Assembly: GCF_014117445.1 (NCBI RefSeq)
Contig: NZ_CP059851.1
Span: 2,356,001 to 2,420,000, forward strand
DNA length: 64,000 bases
Direction of reading: 5' to 3'
Source of the DNA: Sandaracinobacteroides saxicola
Lineage (GTDB): Bacteria > Pseudomonadota > Alphaproteobacteria > Sphingomonadales > Sphingomonadaceae
A model generated the notes under the pieces. It saw only the letters and a program-made list of their open reading frames with translations. It was not told the DNA's origin and made no database searches. Positions 36,103 to 44,385 of this stretch are shown here, piece after piece; positions within the stretch are counted from its first letter, which is position 1; each line of letters starts with the position of its first letter. The position numbers were made by a program, and so were the translations under genes.

Positions 36103-37617
36103 ATGACCAGCTTCAACAGCCTCGGCCTCGCCGAACCCCTCGTGCGTGCGCTCGCCGCCGAAGGCTATGAAAACCCCACCCCCATCCAGCTCCAGGCCAT
36201 CCCGCCGGCGCTCGAGGGCAACGACCTGTGCGGCATCGCGCAGACCGGCACCGGCAAGACCGCGGCCTTCGCGCTGCCCATCCTGCACCGCCTCGGCGCC
36301 AACCCGGCGCACCGCCGCAAATATTCCACCCGCGTGCTCGTCCTCGCCCCCACCCGCGAGCTGGCGAGCCAGATCGCCGAATCCTTCGCGACCTATGGCC
36401 GCAACATGAAGCTGTCGATCGTCACCATCTTCGGCGGCGTCCCCATCCCGCGGCAGGAACGCGCCATGCAGCCCGGCGTCGACATTGTCGTCGCCACCCC
36501 CGGCCGCCTCTTGGACCTCGTCGACCGCAACTCGATGCTGCTCGACAGCGTCGAGGTGCTGGTGCTCGACGAAGCCGACCAGATGCTCGACCTGGGCTTC
36601 ATCCACGCGCTCCGCCGCGTCGCGCAGCTCGTCCCGCGCAAACGCCAGACCCTGTTCTTCTCCGCCACCATGCCGAAAACCATCGCCGAACTGGCGGGGC
36701 GCTTCCTCGTGAATCCGGTGCAGATCGCCGTCACGCCGGTCGCCACCACCGCCGAGCGCGTCGAACAGCAGGTGACCTTCGTCAACCAGAAGGAAAAACA
36801 GGCGCTGCTCACGCTGACGCTGAAAAAGCCGGAGTTTGCGAAGACGCTGGTGTTCACCCGCACCAAGCATGGCGCCGACCGCGTCGTCCGCCACCTGGAG
36901 GCCGCCGGCATCCGCGCCGCCGCCATCCACGGCAACAAGTCGCAACCGCACCGCGAACGGGCGCTCGCCTCCTTCAAGAAGGGCGACATCGGCGTGCTGG
37001 TGGCGACCGACATCGCCGCGCGCGGCATCGACATCGACGCCGTCAGCCACGTCATCAACTTCGAACTGCCCAACGTGCCCGAACAATATGTCCACCGCAT
37101 CGGCCGCACGGCGCGCGCCGGCATGGCCGGCATCGCGCTCAGCTTCTGCGCCGACGATGAACGCGCCTACCTGCGCGACATCGAAAAGCTCACCCGGCAG
37201 AAGGTCACGCCGATGCCGCTGCCCCCCGGTTTCGTCGCCGCCGCGGCGGCACTCGCCAAAATCCCCGTCGCCGCGGCACCCCGCGACGAGGAACGCGAAT
37301 GGTCCGGCCACAGCCGCGCGCCCCGCAAGCCGCAGGCGACGCACCGCAACGCCCCCCGCCCCTTCGCCGCCGAGGGCGACCGCTTCGGCGCCGACCGCGG
37401 ACCGCGTCCCCAAGTCGCGCGCGACAGCCAGCGTCCGCAGGGGGCGCGCGACGGCGAGCGCACCGGCGGTGACCGCAGCATGACCACAGCACCGCGTGGC
37501 GACCGTCCCCAGGGCCAGGGCCACAGCAACGGCCGTGGCCCCGGCGCCTCGTCCGGCGGCCAGCGCCGCTTCGGCAACAACCGCCCCACCGGCAACCGCA
37601 CCCGCGCCCAGGGCTGA
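36103..37617 (+). CDS. DEAD-box ATP-dependent RNA helicase (RhlE-like)
   Basis: A 504-residue helicase with all core motifs in order: Q-motif ([11 protein letters not shown]), I ([14 protein letters not shown]), Ia (PTRELASQ), Ib (TPGRLL), II (DEAD), III (SATMP), V ([10 protein letters not shown]) and VI ([10 protein letters not shown]). The C-terminal 130 residues are a disordered, Arg/Gly/Pro/Gln-rich tail ([15 protein letters not shown]). It unwinds short RNA duplexes; in cold-adapted bacteria such helicases support growth at low temperature. It lies next to the ice-binding gene, 274 bases away. RhlE is the nearest class by the tail and motifs. Confidence 0.94.
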   Translation: MTSFNSLGLAEPLVRALAAEGYENPTPIQLQAIPPALEGNDLCGIAQTGTGKTAAFALPILHRLGANPAHRRKYSTRVLVLAPTRELASQIAESFATYGRNMKLSIVTIFGGVPIPRQERAMQPGVDIVVATPGRLLDLVDRNSMLLDSVEVLVLDEADQMLDLGFIHALRRVAQLVPRKRQTLFFSATMPKTIAELAGRFLVNPVQIAVTPVATTAERVEQQVTFVNQKEKQALLTLTLKKPEFAKTLVFTRTKHGADRVVRHLEAAGIRAAAIHGNKSQPHRERALASFKKGDIGVLVATDIAARGIDIDAVSHVINFELPNVPEQYVHRIGRTARAGMAGIALSFCADDERAYLRDIEKLTRQKVTPMPLPPGFVAAAAALAKIPVAAAPRDEEREWSGHSRAPRKPQATHRNAPRPFAAEGDRFGADRGPRPQVARDSQRPQGARDGERTGGDRSMTTAPRGDRPQGQGHSNGRGPGASSGGQRRFGNNRPTGNRTRAQG

Positions 37618-37618
37618 C

Positions 37619-37724
37619 CCCAACCCCCTCTCCCGCATGCCGGGGTCCCCACGAACTTGTTCGTAGGGTAGCTCGGGAGAGGGGCAAGAGGAACCCATGG
37701 CACAGCCATGGGAGGGTGAGGGCA
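37619..37724. repeat. GC-rich palindromic intergenic repeat, copy 5
   Basis: CCCCAACCCCCTCTCCCGCATG, inner hairpin CCCCACGAACTTGTTCGTAGGG, then GGGAGAGGGGC and a second hairpin CCCATGGC-ACA-GCCATGGG, ending GGGTGAGGG. The inner CACGAAC arm is shared with copy 4. Confidence 0.75.
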
Positions 37725-37783
37725 TGTCCCCGACCTCGCCATTCATCCTTGAAAACCCAATCCGCTTGGGTTACTCCTCAGCC

Positions 37784-38020
37784 ATGGTCACCGTCCACCG
37801 CGCCCATGGCCTACGGTTCATCATCTATACCCAGGATCATGAACCCGCCCATGTCCATGTTCGCGGGCAGGCCGGCGAAGCGCGGATTTCGCTGCGGGAA
37901 CATGGGCTCGTCAGCAATGCCGGCCTTTCGCGCACCGAACTGCGGCGGGCGATGGCCGAAGTACAGATCGAACGCGAGCGCCTGCTCGCCGAGTGGGAGC
38001 GTATCCATGGACCTGTCTGA
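37784..38020 (+). CDS. DUF4160 protein
   Basis: A 78-residue protein starting at the ATG at 37784. The DUF4160 signature is clear: TVHRAHGLRFIIYTQDHEPA with HVHV following, then RISLREHGLVSNAGLSRTEL and LLAEWERIHGPV. It has conserved His residues near the N terminus. Biochemical role is unknown. It overlaps a DUF2442 gene by 14 bases; this pairing recurs in bacterial genomes and is compatible with a toxin-antitoxin or operator-binding pair, though not proven. Confidence 0.88.
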   Translation: MVTVHRAHGLRFIIYTQDHEPAHVHVRGQAGEARISLREHGLVSNAGLSRTELRRAMAEVQIERERLLAEWERIHGPV

Positions 38021-38423
38021 CACCGACATCGCCACGGCGAACATGCGTGGCCAAAGCCTGCTGGCCACCCAACCCCGCGCGCTCACCGCCCGCTATGATG
38101 CCGGCAGCGGCCGCATCATCCTCGATCTCACCAATGGCTGCCTGTTTGCTTTCCCCGCCCGGCTGGTCCAGGACCTGCACGGCGCCACCGACGAAGACCT
38201 GGCCCAGATCGAAGTTCCCAAGCCCGGTCTCGGCCTTTATTGGCCGCGCCTCGATGCCGACGTCTATGTTCCCGGCCTCGTCGCCGGCATTTTCGGCACC
38301 CGCTACTGGATGGCCAGCGAGATGGGCAGGCGCGGCGGCACCGCCCGCTCGCCCGCCAAGACCGCCGCCGCCCGCCAGAACGGCGCCAAAGGTGGCCGCC
38401 CGAAAAAAGCCGTCAAAAGCTAG
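38007..38423 (+). CDS. DUF2442 protein with basic Gly-rich tail
   Basis: A 138-residue protein whose ATG lies inside the end of the DUF4160 gene. The DUF2442 domain runs to about residue 105 (TNGCLFAFPARLVQDLHGAT, PGLGLYWPRLDADVYVPGLV). The tail is rich in Lys, Arg and Gly (SPAKTAAARQNGAKGGRPKK) with an AT-hook-like GRP core. DUF2442 is an uncharacterised family seen with DUF4160 proteins. DNA binding by the tail is inference. Confidence 0.88.
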   Translation: MDLSDTDIATANMRGQSLLATQPRALTARYDAGSGRIILDLTNGCLFAFPARLVQDLHGATDEDLAQIEVPKPGLGLYWPRLDADVYVPGLVAGIFGTRYWMASEMGRRGGTARSPAKTAAARQNGAKGGRPKKAVKS

Positions 38424-38430
38424 ACTCAAG

Positions 38431-38476
38431 CCCCTCCCGCGCCGGGGGGGTGGCAGCCGCAGGCTGGCGGAGGGGG
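38431..38476. repeat. GC-rich palindromic intergenic repeat, copy 6
   Basis: CCCCTCCCGCGCCGGGGGGGTGG then CAGCCGCAGGCTG and GCGGAGGGGG, between convergent DUF2442 and adenosine kinase genes. Confidence 0.7.
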
Positions 38477-38478
38477 CC

Positions 38479-39471
38479 CTACCCCAGCCGCGCCCGCACC
38501 AGCGCCTTCAGGTCTGCCTCCGGCCGCGCGCCATAATGGTCGATCACCTCGGCCGCCGCGATCGTGCCCATCACCGCGCTGTCCGAAAGCGACCGCCCCT
38601 GCGTGAACCCCGTCAGGAAGCCGGCGGCGAACAAATCCCCCGCGCCCGTCGTGTCGCGCACCCGCTTTGCCGGCGACACCGGCACCGCATGCCGCGCGTC
38701 CCCTTCCACCACCACCGCACCGGCGGCGTTCAGCGTCACCACCGCCAGCGGCAACCGCCGCGACAGTTCGGCCATCGCCGCCGCGGTGTCGGTCGTCCGG
38801 AACAGCGCCTGCACCTCATTCTCGTTGCCGAACAGCAGGTCGACATGCGCCCCCAGCAGCCCCAGCATGTCATCCCGAAAGCCATTCACGCAAAACACGT
38901 CGGACAGGGTGAACGCCACCGTCCGCCCGGCCGCCCGCGCCACGGCCATCGCCTTCTTCAGCGCCCGCGTCGGCGCCGGCGGATCCCACAGATAGCCTTC
39001 CAGATAAGTCACCTTCGCCGCGCGCACCATCGCCTCGTCGATGTCGCTCTCGTCCAGCTCCTGGCAGCTTCCCAGATAGGTGCTCATCGTCCGCTGTGCG
39101 TCGGGCGACACGATGATCAGGCACTGCCCCGTCGGCCGGCCGCCATGGCTCATCGGCACCCGATATTCCACGCCCGCGGCGCGGATGTCATGCGCGAACA
39201 CCCGCCCCAGCTGGTCGTCGGACACCCGCCCCACGAACGCCGCGCGCCCGCCCAACGCGGCAATGCCGGCCGTGGTGTTCGCCGCCGACCCGCCCGACAC
39301 CTCGCGCCCCGGCCCCATCTGCGAATAAAGCGCTTCCGCCTCCTCCGCCGAGATCAGCCGCATCGAGCCCTTGGGAATGGCCAGCCGCTCCAGCAGGTCA
39401 TCGTCCGCCGCCGCCAGCACATCGACAATGGCATTGCCCACCGCCAGCACATCATAATCGTCGCTCATCAT
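38479..39471 (-). CDS. adenosine kinase (PfkB family)
   Basis: A 330-residue ribokinase-family enzyme. PfkB signature 1 is GGSAANTTAGIAALGG near residue 60, and signature 2 is RDTTGAGDLFAAGFLTG near residue 272, with catalytic Asp at 279. The N terminus YDVLAVGNAIVDVLA and the substrate motif GPGREVSGG fit adenosine kinases. It would phosphorylate adenosine (or a related nucleoside) with ATP. Either ATG of the MM start may be used; GGGAG precedes both. A sugar kinase specificity cannot be fully excluded. Confidence 0.88.
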   Translation of the reverse strand: MMSDDYDVLAVGNAIVDVLAAADDDLLERLAIPKGSMRLISAEEAEALYSQMGPGREVSGGSAANTTAGIAALGGRAAFVGRVSDDQLGRVFAHDIRAAGVEYRVPMSHGGRPTGQCLIIVSPDAQRTMSTYLGSCQELDESDIDEAMVRAAKVTYLEGYLWDPPAPTRALKKAMAVARAAGRTVAFTLSDVFCVNGFRDDMLGLLGAHVDLLFGNENEVQALFRTTDTAAAMAELSRRLPLAVVTLNAAGAVVVEGDARHAVPVSPAKRVRDTTGAGDLFAAGFLTGFTQGRSLSDSAVMGTIAAAEVIDHYGARPEADLKALVRARLG

Positions 39472-39541
39472 GGCTCCCGAAAGTGTCCGCGCGCCGCGCT
39501 ACAATGGACAGCGCGAATAGGCCAGCGCATTACGTCACATC

Positions 39542-39880
39542 ATGCGTACCCTTCCCCTCCTGCTGCTCCTCGCCGCCTGCGCCACCACCCCCGCCGCACC
39601 GCCCCCGCCCGCGCGCCAGGCGGCCCCGCCACCGCCACCCGGCATGGAGCGGCTGATCGGCAAGCCTCCCGAAACCGCCCTCACCCTCCTCGGCACCCCC
39701 CGCCTCGACCGCCGCGAAGGCCCCGCGCGCATCCTGCAATTCGCCGGCAAGGCCTGCGTCCTCGACCTCTTCTATTACCCCCGCCCCAACACGCCGGTCG
39801 CCACCTATGCCGCCGCCCGCGACCCCGCCGGCACAAGCATGGCCCCCGCCACGTGCCTCGCCCTCCTTGCCCCCCGCTAG
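39542..39880 (+). CDS. small lipoprotein, unknown
   Basis: A 112-residue protein with a lipoprotein signal (LLLLLAACATT, Cys about residue 13). A Pro/Ala-rich linker follows (PAAPPPPARQAAPPPPPG), then a compact domain (MERLIGKPPETALTLLGTPR and LQFAGKACVLDLFYYP). The motif LDLFYYP and the lone Cys in the domain resemble small envelope lipoproteins of alphaproteobacteria. Function unknown. The end overlaps the queG stop region by four bases, on opposite strands. Confidence 0.75.
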   Translation: MRTLPLLLLLAACATTPAAPPPPARQAAPPPPPGMERLIGKPPETALTLLGTPRLDRREGPARILQFAGKACVLDLFYYPRPNTPVATYAAARDPAGTSMAPATCLALLAPR

Positions 39881-40908
39881 TCCTCCAACCGCCCCACCGC
39901 CCAGCCCGCCGCCTCGGCCACCACCGCGTCCGTGTCCCCCATCAAGCGCCGCAACGCCGGCAAAAACCGCAACGCGCCGCTGTTTCCCGCCGCGACCGCG
40001 GCATTGCGCACCAGCCGCCCCCGGCCGATCCGTTTCACAGGTGAACCCGCGAACAACTGGCGAAACGCCGCGTCATCCAGCGCCAGCAAATCCCCCAGGT
40101 CGGGCGCCAGCAGCTCGCCGCGCGGCACGAATTCGCTCGGCGCTCGCGCGAACCGGTTCCACGGGCACACCGCCAGGCAATCGTCGCAGCCATAGACCCG
40201 GTTGCCCATCGCCGCCCGCAACACCGGCGGGATAGGACCCTTATGCTCGATGGTCAGGTATGAAATGCACTTCCGCGCATCCACCACATGCGGCGCCACG
40301 ATCGCCTCCGTCGGGCAGGCGGCAATACAGGCGCTGCATGTCCCGCAACTGGCCACGCTCCCGTCGTCGCCGAACGGCTCCAGCACCGCCTCGCTGTAGA
40401 TCGCCGCCAGGAACAGCCAGCTGCCATGCCTGCGGCTCACCACATTGCTGTGCTTCCCCTGCCAGCCGATCCCCGCCGCCGCCGCCAGCGCTTTCTCCAT
40501 CACCGGCGCGGTATCGACAAAGACCTTCAGCGCGGCCCCGGTCTCCCGCGCCAGCCACCCCGCCACCGCCTTCAGCCGCCGCTTCACCAGGTCATGATAG
40601 TCCGCCCCCAGCGCATAGACGCTGACCACGCCGACCTCCGGCGACCCGGCATGCCGCAGCGGATCCACCACCGGCGTATAGGGAAAACCCAGCACCACCA
40701 CCGAGCGAACATCCGCCCACAGCGCGCGCGGGCTCTCCCGCTCCGGCCGCTCCATCCACAACATGTCGCCATGGCACCCCGCCGCCAGCCACGCCCGCAA
40801 CCGCGCCCCCGCCGCCGGCGCCGCGTCGGCCCCACACACCCCCACCGCCACGAACCCCTGGCCCTCAGCCTCGCGCCGCAACGCCCCGTTAAAAGTCGAG
40901 CTGGTCAT
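39877..40908 (-). CDS. queG: epoxyqueuosine reductase
   Basis: A 343-residue cobalamin-dependent enzyme making queuosine in tRNA. Two 4Fe-4S motifs are visible: CGTCSACIAACPTEA near residue 188 and CDDCLAVCPWN near residue 241. The catalytic Asp lies in VFVDTAPVMEKALA (Asp132). The N-terminal domain contains DMLWMERPERESP and VVVLGFPY; the C-terminal part carries HEAT-like repeats (RNAAVAAGNSGALRFLPAL). Its start overlaps the fzlA-like gene by 20 bases, a tight coupling that recurs in alphaproteobacteria. Confidence 0.94.
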   Translation of the reverse strand: MTSSTFNGALRREAEGQGFVAVGVCGADAAPAAGARLRAWLAAGCHGDMLWMERPERESPRALWADVRSVVVLGFPYTPVVDPLRHAGSPEVGVVSVYALGADYHDLVKRRLKAVAGWLARETGAALKVFVDTAPVMEKALAAAAGIGWQGKHSNVVSRRHGSWLFLAAIYSEAVLEPFGDDGSVASCGTCSACIAACPTEAIVAPHVVDARKCISYLTIEHKGPIPPVLRAAMGNRVYGCDDCLAVCPWNRFARAPSEFVPRGELLAPDLGDLLALDDAAFRQLFAGSPVKRIGRGRLVRNAAVAAGNSGALRFLPALRRLMGDTDAVVAEAAGWAVGRLED

Positions 40909-41554
40909 AATGCGGCGGCGGCCGAACGCCTTCCATGCGGTCGCTCAGCAGACTGCGGAAACTCGGCCGCGATTTCAGCGCCGAATACCAGGTGCGCGCC
41001 GCCTCATGCCCGCCCCACTCGATGCCCATCAGATAATCCGCCACCGAAATCTGCGCCGCCGCCACCACATCCGCCACGCCGAAGGTCGGCCCCGCCAGCC
41101 AGCGGTTATGATCGAGCAGATATTCCAGATATTGCAGCTGCACCTCCGCCGCCCGCCCCGCCAGCCGGATCGCGTTGCCGTCGGGCGGCTCGCGCGTCAC
41201 CACGCGCTTGTACATCCGCTCCCGCAGCAGCGGCGCCGTCACCTCGCCATAGAATCGCTGCGCGAACCAGGCCGCCAGCCGCCGCCCCTCGGCCCGCTCC
41301 GCCGCGCCCGCTCCCAGCAGCGGCGCGCGCTCCACCGTCTCGTCGAAATATTCCAGGATCGCCATGCTGTCGCACAGCGTCAACGTGCCATTCTCCAGCA
41401 CCGGCGTCTGCCCCGCCGGGTTCATCGCCACCAGGGCATCGCGCCCGCCCCACGGCGTCACCGGCACCAGCTCCACCACCACGCCCTTCTCGGCGAGCGC
41501 GAAGCGCACGGCGCGGCTGAACGGACAAAGCGGAAACTGGTGCAATCGCCACAT
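40889..41554 (-). CDS. fzlA: FzlA-like GST-fold FtsZ-binding protein
   Basis: A 221-residue glutathione-S-transferase fold: N-terminal FPLCPFSRAVRFALAEKG and AMNPAGQTPVL, then the all-helical C domain (LAGPTFGVADVVAAAQISVAD). It matches FzlA, the FtsZ-binding GST-like protein of Caulobacter, in three respects: Trp35 in the TPWGGRD loop, the run LRERMYKRVV, and the C-terminal tail PPPHYDQLDF used by FzlA to contact FtsZ. FzlA lacks GST activity and supports constriction. Ordinary GST is the alternative. It overlaps queG. Confidence 0.75.
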   Translation of the reverse strand: MWRLHQFPLCPFSRAVRFALAEKGVVVELVPVTPWGGRDALVAMNPAGQTPVLENGTLTLCDSMAILEYFDETVERAPLLGAGAAERAEGRRLAAWFAQRFYGEVTAPLLRERMYKRVVTREPPDGNAIRLAGRAAEVQLQYLEYLLDHNRWLAGPTFGVADVVAAAQISVADYLMGIEWGGHEAARTWYSALKSRPSFRSLLSDRMEGVRPPPHYDQLDF

Positions 41555-41657
41555 GTTGCGTCATCGTGTAGCAATCCCTTCCCGCTTGTGCCAGCTTGGC
41601 AGCCATGATTCCGGTTGATAACCGGGCCTTAGTTTGACAGGCACCGTCGATGTCGGC

Positions 41658-41733
41658 CCGCTCCCCCACCCGGGCACCCTGCGCCAGTATCCTATGGGTG
41701 GCCGGGTGAGGGAGCGGGCCCGCGCCGACTCCG
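41658..41733. repeat. GC-rich palindromic intergenic repeat, copy 7
   Basis: Arms CCCGCTCCCCCACCCGGGCA and GGCCGGGTGAGGGAGCGGG flank a short spacer (CCCTGCGCCAGTATCCTATG), giving a long hairpin upstream of the first acyl-CoA dehydrogenase gene. Its sequence is the least similar of the set. Confidence 0.6.
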
Positions 41734-41765
41734 GCGAAGCCGGCTTCGACCAACGGGAGAATAAA

Positions 41766-42974
41766 ATGGACCTGGCTTTTTCCGCCGAAGACCTCGCCTT
41801 CCAGCAGGAAGCGCGCGCCTGGATCGCCGCTAACTATCCGGCCGAACTCCGCGGCAAGCAGGACGAGGGCGACGACATCGGCAAGGAGGACATGCTGAGC
41901 TGGCACAAGGTCCTGGGCGCCAAGGGCTGGCTCGCCGCCGCCTGGCCGCGCGAATATGGCGGCCCCGGCTGGACCGCCACGCAGCGCTATATCTGGTCGG
42001 AGGAACTCGCCCGCGCCGACTCGATCACGCTCCTGCCCTTCGGCCTCTCGATGGTCGGTCCCGTCATCTACACCTTCGGCACGCCCGAGCAGAAAGCGCG
42101 CTTCCTCCCCGGGATCGCCGACGGCAGCGTCTGGTGGTGCCAGGGCTACAGCGAACCCGGCGCCGGCTCCGACCTCGCCAACCTGCGCACCAAGGCGGAA
42201 CGCTTCACCGGCGACGACGGCCGCGAATATTACCGTGTCAACGGCCAGAAAACCTGGACGACGCTGGCGCAACATGCCGACTGGGGCTTCTTCCTCGTCC
42301 GCACCGACCCCGCGGCCAAGGCGCAGGAAGGCATCAGCTTCCTTCTCATCGACATGAAGACGCCCGGCATCACCGTCCGCCCGATCATCACGCTGGGCGG
42401 CGAGCATGAGGTCAACGAAGTCTGGCTGGAGGATGTCATCGTGCCGGTGGAAAACCGCGTGTACGAGGAGAACAAGGGCTGGACCTGCGCCAAGTTCCTG
42501 CTCGCCCACGAACGCACCGGCATCGCCGCCGTCGCTCGCTCCAAGCGCGGCATCGAGCGCATCAAGCATATCGCCCGCACCGAGCTGGACGAGGACCAGC
42601 CCCTCATTCACAATCCCTTCTTCAAGCGCAAGATCGCCGAGCTGGAGATCGACCTGACCGCGCTCGAATATACCGAACTGCGCACGCTCGCCGGCGAAGC
42701 CTCCGGCAGGGGCCCCGGTCCCGAATCCTCGCTCCTCAAGATCAAGGGCACCGAGATCCAGCAGCGCATCACCGAACTCGCGCTGGAAGCCGTCGGCCAC
42801 TATGGCGCGCCCTACTTCCGGGCATTCGGCGCATCGGACAATGAACACCCCATCGGCCCCGACTACGCCCACCGCGCCGCGCCCACCTACTTCAACGTCC
42901 GCAAGACCAGCATCTACGGCGGCAGCAACGAAATCCAGCGCAACATCATCGCCAAAATGGTGCTCGGCCTGTAA
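41766..42974 (+). CDS. acyl-CoA dehydrogenase, large subunit type
   Basis: A 402-residue flavoenzyme from the ATG at 41766 (GGGAGAATAAA upstream). Acyl-CoA dehydrogenase signatures are WWCQGYSEPGAGSDLANLRT, TWTTLAQHADWGFFLVR, and the ending RKTSIYGGSNEIQRNIIAKM. It is followed by a second, diverged family member; such pairs resemble the pimeloyl-CoA dehydrogenase large and small subunits (PimC/PimD type) and may form a heterodimer. The substrate cannot be deduced from sequence. Confidence 0.9.
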   Translation: MDLAFSAEDLAFQQEARAWIAANYPAELRGKQDEGDDIGKEDMLSWHKVLGAKGWLAAAWPREYGGPGWTATQRYIWSEELARADSITLLPFGLSMVGPVIYTFGTPEQKARFLPGIADGSVWWCQGYSEPGAGSDLANLRTKAERFTGDDGREYYRVNGQKTWTTLAQHADWGFFLVRTDPAAKAQEGISFLLIDMKTPGITVRPIITLGGEHEVNEVWLEDVIVPVENRVYEENKGWTCAKFLLAHERTGIAAVARSKRGIERIKHIARTELDEDQPLIHNPFFKRKIAELEIDLTALEYTELRTLAGEASGRGPGPESSLLKIKGTEIQQRITELALEAVGHYGAPYFRAFGASDNEHPIGPDYAHRAAPTYFNVRKTSIYGGSNEIQRNIIAKMVLGL

Positions 42975-42976
42975 AT

Positions 42977-43041
42977 ACCCCTCCTGCCCCGCGAAGCGGA
43001 GAGCGGGAGGGCGACTCGCGCCAGCGAGCGGGGGTGGGTGC
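42977..43041. repeat. GC-rich palindromic intergenic repeat, copy 8
   Basis: CCCCTCCTGCCCCGCGAAGC, then GCGGGAGGGCGACTCGCGCC and GCGAGCGGGGGTGGG. It closely matches copy 3a and sits between the two acyl-CoA dehydrogenase genes. Confidence 0.78.
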
Positions 43042-43084
43042 CGCCAAACCGGCCAATAATGAGCATTCAGGGGACGGAACGACC

Positions 43085-44221
43085 ATGGACTTCAACTTCA
43101 CCGAAACCCAGACCATGCTGCGCGACAGCCTCTCGCGCTGGCTCGCGGACACCTACACCTTCGATGCCCGGCAGAAGATGCTCAGCCGCCCCGAAGGCCG
43201 CGACCCCGGCATCTGGCGTGCGCTCGCCACCGAACTCGGCATCCTGGGCGCGCCGTTCAGTGAAGACCGCGGCGGCTTCGGCGGCGGCGCGCTCGATTCG
43301 ATGGTCGTGATGGAAGAACTCGGCAAGGCCATCGCCGTCGAGCCCTATGTCCAGACCGTCGTCATCGGCGGCACCGCATTGGAGCGCGCCGGCGGCGCCC
43401 ATGCCGACGCGCTGATCCCCGCCATCATCGCGGGCGAATGCATCATCGCCTTCGCCTACGCCGAACCGCAGGGCCGCTACGAACTGGCGAACCTCACCAC
43501 CACCGCCAAGGCCGACGGCAGCGGCTGGACGCTGAACGGCCACAAATCCGTGGTCATCGCCGCGCCCTATGCCACCCACTATCTCGTCACCGCCCGCACC
43601 GGCGGCTCGCGCCGCGAAGCCAGTGGCGTCAGCCTTTTCCTGGTGGACGCGCAGGACAAGGGAATCATCCGCCGCGACTACCCCACCGTCGACGGCTTCA
43701 TGGCGTCCGAACTCTTCTTCGAAAACGCCAACGTCGGCCCGCAGGCCCTGCTCGGCTACGAAGGACAAGCCCTTCCCCTCATCGAGGAACTCGTCGACCG
43801 CGCCACCGCCGCGGTCTGCGCCGAGGCCAGCGGCGTCATGCGTGTCATGCACGCCATGACCCTCGATTACGCCAGGCAGCGCAAGCAGTTCGGTACCCCC
43901 ATCGCCAAGTTCCAGGTGCTGCAACACCGCATGGTCGACATGTTCCTCGAGGTCGAACAGGCCGTGTCCATGACGCTGATGGCCACGCTGAAGCTCGATG
44001 AACCCGCCGCCGACCGCATGGCCGCGGTCAGCGCCGCCAAATCGAAGATCGCCAAGGGCGCCCGTTTCACTGGTCAATCAGCGGTTCAAATCCACGGCGG
44101 CATCGGCATCACCACCGAACTCGCGGTCGGCCATTATTTCAAGCGCGCCACCATGATCGAAAGCCAGTTCGGCGACGCCGACCACCACCTCCGCCGCTTC
44201 GAACGCCTGACGCTCGCCTGA
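43085..44221 (+). CDS. acyl-CoA dehydrogenase, small subunit type
   Basis: A 378-residue family member from the ATG at 43085. It keeps FTETQTMLRDSLSRWLADTY, the FAYAEPQGRYEL region and the C-terminal QIHGGIGITTELAVGHYFKR. It is shorter and more diverged than the gene upstream, as expected for the PimD-like partner. The pair is separated only by repeat copy 8. Heterodimer formation is inference. Confidence 0.88.
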   Translation: MDFNFTETQTMLRDSLSRWLADTYTFDARQKMLSRPEGRDPGIWRALATELGILGAPFSEDRGGFGGGALDSMVVMEELGKAIAVEPYVQTVVIGGTALERAGGAHADALIPAIIAGECIIAFAYAEPQGRYELANLTTTAKADGSGWTLNGHKSVVIAAPYATHYLVTARTGGSRREASGVSLFLVDAQDKGIIRRDYPTVDGFMASELFFENANVGPQALLGYEGQALPLIEELVDRATAAVCAEASGVMRVMHAMTLDYARQRKQFGTPIAKFQVLQHRMVDMFLEVEQAVSMTLMATLKLDEPAADRMAAVSAAKSKIAKGARFTGQSAVQIHGGIGITTELAVGHYFKRATMIESQFGDADHHLRRFERLTLA

Positions 44222-44312
44222 GCTGCCAAGACGGGTGCATCAACCCATAGGGAGCGCTGCTCCTGCGGGAATATCCTGTGGGCTGCCCGGGTTGGTGCGT
44301 GGCAGAGGCCCG

Positions 44313-44328
44313 GGCAAACGGGTTTGCC
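44313..44328. terminator. small hairpin between convergent genes
   Basis: GGCAAAC-GG-GTTTGCC forms a 7-base stem between the second acyl-CoA dehydrogenase (plus) and the TolC-like gene (minus). No T run follows. It marks the left edge of the accessory island. Confidence 0.4.
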
Positions 44329-44385
44329 GTACCAAGGGCCAATCATCACACCTTTGGTCGGCGGGTCCACGGTCTCATGCCGTAT

